Source: Candidatus Heimdallarchaeota archaeon (lineage in GTDB: Archaea > Asgardarchaeota > Heimdallarchaeia > JABLTI01). From it: DNA of 37,484 bases. Each line of letters opens with the position of its first letter. Within the stretch, counting starts at the first letter, position 1. Location of the stretch: NCBI GenBank assembly GCA_019058165.1, contig JAHLVZ010000017.1:1-37484 (forward strand), given 5' to 3'. The position numbers were made by a program, and so were the translations under genes. Positions 35,379 through 37,484 of this stretch are shown here, piece after piece. Under the pieces are notes generated by a model. That model searched no databases and was not told the DNA's origin. It was given only the letters and a program-made list of their open reading frames with translations.

Positions 35379-35402
35379 AACTTTTTCTTCCTTTTTTTTA
35401 TT
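35379..35402 (+). terminator. T-rich terminator after the EXPERA gene
   Basis: CTTTTTCTTCCTTTTTTTTATT about 20 bp after the stop codon is a typical archaeal oligo-T terminator, where RNA polymerase releases on the U tract without a hairpin. The rest of the 220-bp gap up to 35580 is AT-rich and holds a TATA-like AACATAAATACT ~45 nt before the next gene's start; I see no gene in it. Confidence 0.5.
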
Positions 35403-35580
35403 AATAATTTAGGAATTTAAATTAAGAATAGTGTTTAATGTTTAATTCAAATGTATTATAGAATTAAATGGTGACTATTTCATTATTAAAATCTACACAA
35501 TAAAGGCATTCGCAAATTTGAACTGAAACATAAATACTAACTTGTGAAAAATTCTTGTCAAAATCATTGGAGGGTATTAA

Positions 35581-36222
35581 ATGAGAAAGAAAAATATAAT
35601 CGGAATTTTAGGATTAATTATTTGTATAATGATAATACAGATTTCACCCATTAGGGGAGTAAATTTCATTCAAAATGATGGAACGGATGATGTATACTTT
35701 ATCTCAGATTATACAACAATTAGTAGAGATTTGAGTGTCTATCCTGAGATTGATATTGTATCCATAGAAATTGATGGTGCAGATATAGTCATTACCTTTG
35801 GTGATCCACCAGTCGTTGCTGATAGTTATACTTATGAATTCAAACTTTATTGGATTGGCGATGATTCTATAGGTAATTGGACAGATGGAACATTACATGA
35901 CTATCATAACTATGTGCAAACTAGAATTGAAAATAGTACAGGTGGAGTAATACTCGATGAAACTGAAAATGATATAATTGATGTAGTTGGAGATACATTA
36001 GTTATACCATTAACTTATATTACATTGATTACAACAACATTGGCATTGGATCCACGTTTTATCACAATTTACACTAAATTACGAATAGATTCTGACAATA
36101 CTTACAATGATGATCTCATCTATCAGGTTTTTCCACTTCCAGGATTCAATTTTTGGATTACAATTATAGGAATTGCATCAATAACAATAATAGGATTACT
36201 AATTAAAAGGAAGAAAAACTAG
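35581..36222 (+). CDS. Predicted secreted surface protein with C-terminal sorting/TM segment
   Basis: A 213-residue protein of unknown function. The N-terminus is a clear signal peptide (KKN then a hydrophobic stretch IIGILGLIICIMIIQIS). The body is beta-rich and acidic, with sequons such as NST and NWT that would be glycosylated outside the cell. The C-terminus, PGFNFWITIIGIASITIIGLLIKRKKN, has the PGF-helix-basic layout of archaeal C-terminal sorting signals (like PGF-CTERM or Asgard-specific CTERM domains), or a simple membrane anchor. Predicted location: cell surface, anchored at the C-terminus. GGAGGG lies ~6 nt before the ATG, a strong SD. No function can be assigned. Confidence 0.75.
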   Translation: MRKKNIIGILGLIICIMIIQISPIRGVNFIQNDGTDDVYFISDYTTISRDLSVYPEIDIVSIEIDGADIVITFGDPPVVADSYTYEFKLYWIGDDSIGNWTDGTLHDYHNYVQTRIENSTGGVILDETENDIIDVVGDTLVIPLTYITLITTTLALDPRFITIYTKLRIDSDNTYNDDLIYQVFPLPGFNFWITIIGIASITIIGLLIKRKKN

Positions 36223-36319
36223 CCAGCTGGTGATTCTCCTTTCCTACCTTTTTTTAAAATGAAAAATTAATAAGTAGCAAAGTTAAGATATTTTAGGCAT
36301 TTACTAGGAGATATCTAAC

Positions 36320-37080
36320 TTGGTTTTGGAAGTATTATGGTTAATAATAGCACTTTTAGGTTCCTTTCTTAGCGGTTCAATTCCATATGCTGTAATTATT
36401 GTAAAGCAAGAACAGGCAAGGATTTGAGAGATTTTAATATTGGAAATCCTGGAGGATTCAATGCAGTAATGACCTATGGCTTACCAATAGGTTTGTCAGT
36501 TATTTTCATTGATATAATGAAAGGGTTTATTCCAATAGCATTAATTGATTGGAGTTTCTCAAACTATATTGGTGTTGATACTATCTGGTATCAACTTGCT
36601 GTTATACTTGGACCTGCTCTATGCGTACTCGGGCACAATCATTCTCCATTTTTAGGATTCAGAGGTGGACGAGGTTCAGCAGTTTTTATTGGAACGCTTT
36701 TCTGGGTTAATCCACTTGTGCTTATAATTCACTTCTTGCCTTTTGGATTATTTATTGGTGTCTTTAAGGTACCTACAAGAGTTTCTACAGTATTATCTGC
36801 AATTTTCTATATACCTGCGGCATTATTTATGCCGATAGCTCCGCTTTATTCAGCCCATATGTTAACTACTCTTGCATTTCCACAAGCAAATCCATTTCTA
36901 TTTCTACTGCCGTTTCTAATTGCGCTTGGTTTGTTTTTAGCAATACTACCTCGGCATATACCAAGTCTTTTAGCAGCTATTCGCGGTGAAGAATGGACAC
37001 TGAAAATTTCTGAAGGACAAAAATTCACTGAGAAATTCGAAACAGAAAAAGAATTTGTAAGTAAAGAAGAAGAAAACTAG
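36320..37080 (+). CDS. plsY: Glycerol-3-phosphate acyltransferase PlsY-like (frameshifted)
   Basis: A ~253-residue polytopic membrane protein after adding one A to the A3 run at 36403-36405. The first frame gives VLEVLWLIIALLGSFLSGSIPYAVIIVK; the second carries ARTGKDLRDFNIGNPGGFN and the rest. PlsY landmarks: GSIPY, the SGNxGxxN-type loop (here IGNPGGFN, Ser replaced by Ile), LGHNHSPFLGFRGGRG (motif 2) and HIPSLLAAIRGEE (motif 3). PlsY transfers an acyl group from acyl-phosphate to glycerol-3-phosphate, the first step of bacterial-type ester lipids. In archaea the fold is related to CarS, so a CDP-archaeol-type role cannot be excluded. Start is TTG at 36320 with an AGGAG SD 9 nt upstream. 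An ATG in the window at 36338 is out of frame. Confidence 0.8.
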
Positions 37081-37131
37081 CTTTCACTTCTTTACATCAG
37101 TTTGTTTTAATAAAAAGAAAGAAGAATAGTG

Positions 37132-37484
37132 TTATTTAGATCTCTTTCTAAGCAGGACCATAACACTAACAGATAAAATTGAAGCTAATCCAATGAGTAA
37201 GAATGGAGCTCCGATTTTTCTTGTATAAGAGGCTTCGGTGACTTGGACGGTCATAGCAAAATTGGTATTTTCTCCTTGATAATCACCAGAGATGAGAGTA
37301 AACATGTCGTATCCTAGTAAAACATAATTTGAGACATTGTAATCGTATCGAAGACTATGAATTATACCTAAATGTGTTGATTCGGCAGCAATTGTATAGG
37401 TTCCACTGACATCAATCTCAAAAGCAATTGTGTCACCACCATCATAAAATGTTGCCTTTGTCTCTGTAGTGATATTTCCTTCAT
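37132..37484 (-). CDS. Surface protein with C-terminal membrane anchor (5' partial)
   Basis: The last ~116 residues of a minus-strand gene whose start lies beyond the window. The readable part is beta-rich (FYDGGDTIAFEIDVSGTYTIAA, YDMFTLISGDYQGENT), with Thr/Asn-rich sequons, then a single C-terminal helix GAPFLLIGLASILSVSVMVL followed by RKRSK. This is the layout of an anchored extracellular domain. It is convergent with PlsY (51 bp gap). No family is recognised, and no stop interrupts the frame. Confidence 0.65.
   Translation of the reverse strand, partial: EGNITTETKATFYDGGDTIAFEIDVSGTYTIAAESTHLGIIHSLRYDYNVSNYVLLGYDMFTLISGDYQGENTNFAMTVQVTEASYTRKIGAPFLLIGLASILSVSVMVLLRKRSK

Noticed and set aside
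1..37484. CRISPR arrays, insertion sequences, integrases, rRNA or tRNA genes
   Set aside because: I read both strands for direct repeats with regular spacers, transposase motifs, terminal inverted repeats and tRNA T-loops and saw none convincing.

Overview
This is an AT-rich, gene-dense stretch, most likely from an archaeon and probably an Asgard (Heimdallarchaeia-like) archaeon. Archaeal-style content includes indolepyruvate:ferredoxin oxidoreductase (IorAB), TATA-like boxes close to start codons, and Shine-Dalgarno (SD) sites in only part of the genes. Eukaryote-flavoured content includes two tandem membrane-anchored RING-like proteins, a TPR protein with a longin/roadblock-like tail, and a four-helix EXPERA/TMEM97-type membrane protein. 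The lineage call is inference; there is no rRNA or tRNA in the window.

Layout. 1-3.2 kb: end of a SNF2 helicase, its SWIM zinc-finger partner, an arginine-deiminase-like hydrolase and a DMT/NIPA-like transporter. 3.2-8.7 kb: small-molecule enzymes (class II aldolase, GNAT acetyltransferases, a glycosyltransferase-like protein, a saccharopine-dehydrogenase-like protein, Ogt, acetamidase). 8.8-11.3 kb: iorA-iorB. 11.4-14.2 kb: an overlapping minus-strand operon of RlmN-like radical SAM enzyme, isochorismatase-fold hydrolase, FAD oxidoreductase without the thioredoxin-reductase CxxC, and a small frameshifted ORF. 14.5-16.9 kb: DegV, the RING-like pair and a cupin. 17-21.8 kb: uvrA followed at 14 bp by a two-module nucleotidyltransferase-like gene. 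22-31.7 kb: CocE/NonD hydrolase, TPR-longin protein, S9 peptidase, large FtsX permease and an SDR. 31.7-37.5 kb: AlkX/YcaQ-like glycosylase, a PNPOx-MarR operon under a 24-bp perfect palindrome, a uridine-kinase-like protein, the EXPERA protein, two predicted surface proteins and PlsY.

Many neighbours overlap by 1-17 bp on the same strand, or abut or overlap convergently, so several units look translationally coupled (iorA/iorB, rimJ-like/ogt, the radical SAM operon, PNPOx/marR).

An important caveat is that at least six genes are broken by single-base changes, mostly in short homopolymers: SNF2, the small operon ORF, the second RING gene, the nucleotidyltransferase, the SDR, the EXPERA protein and PlsY. 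Each reads as a normal protein once one base is restored. Consensus error in a long-read or metagenomic assembly is the simplest explanation, and the affected genes are described here as repaired models. The most interesting leads are the EXPERA/TMEM97-like protein, the tandem RING-like proteins, the radical SAM operon and the degenerate double nucleotidyltransferase coupled to uvrA.
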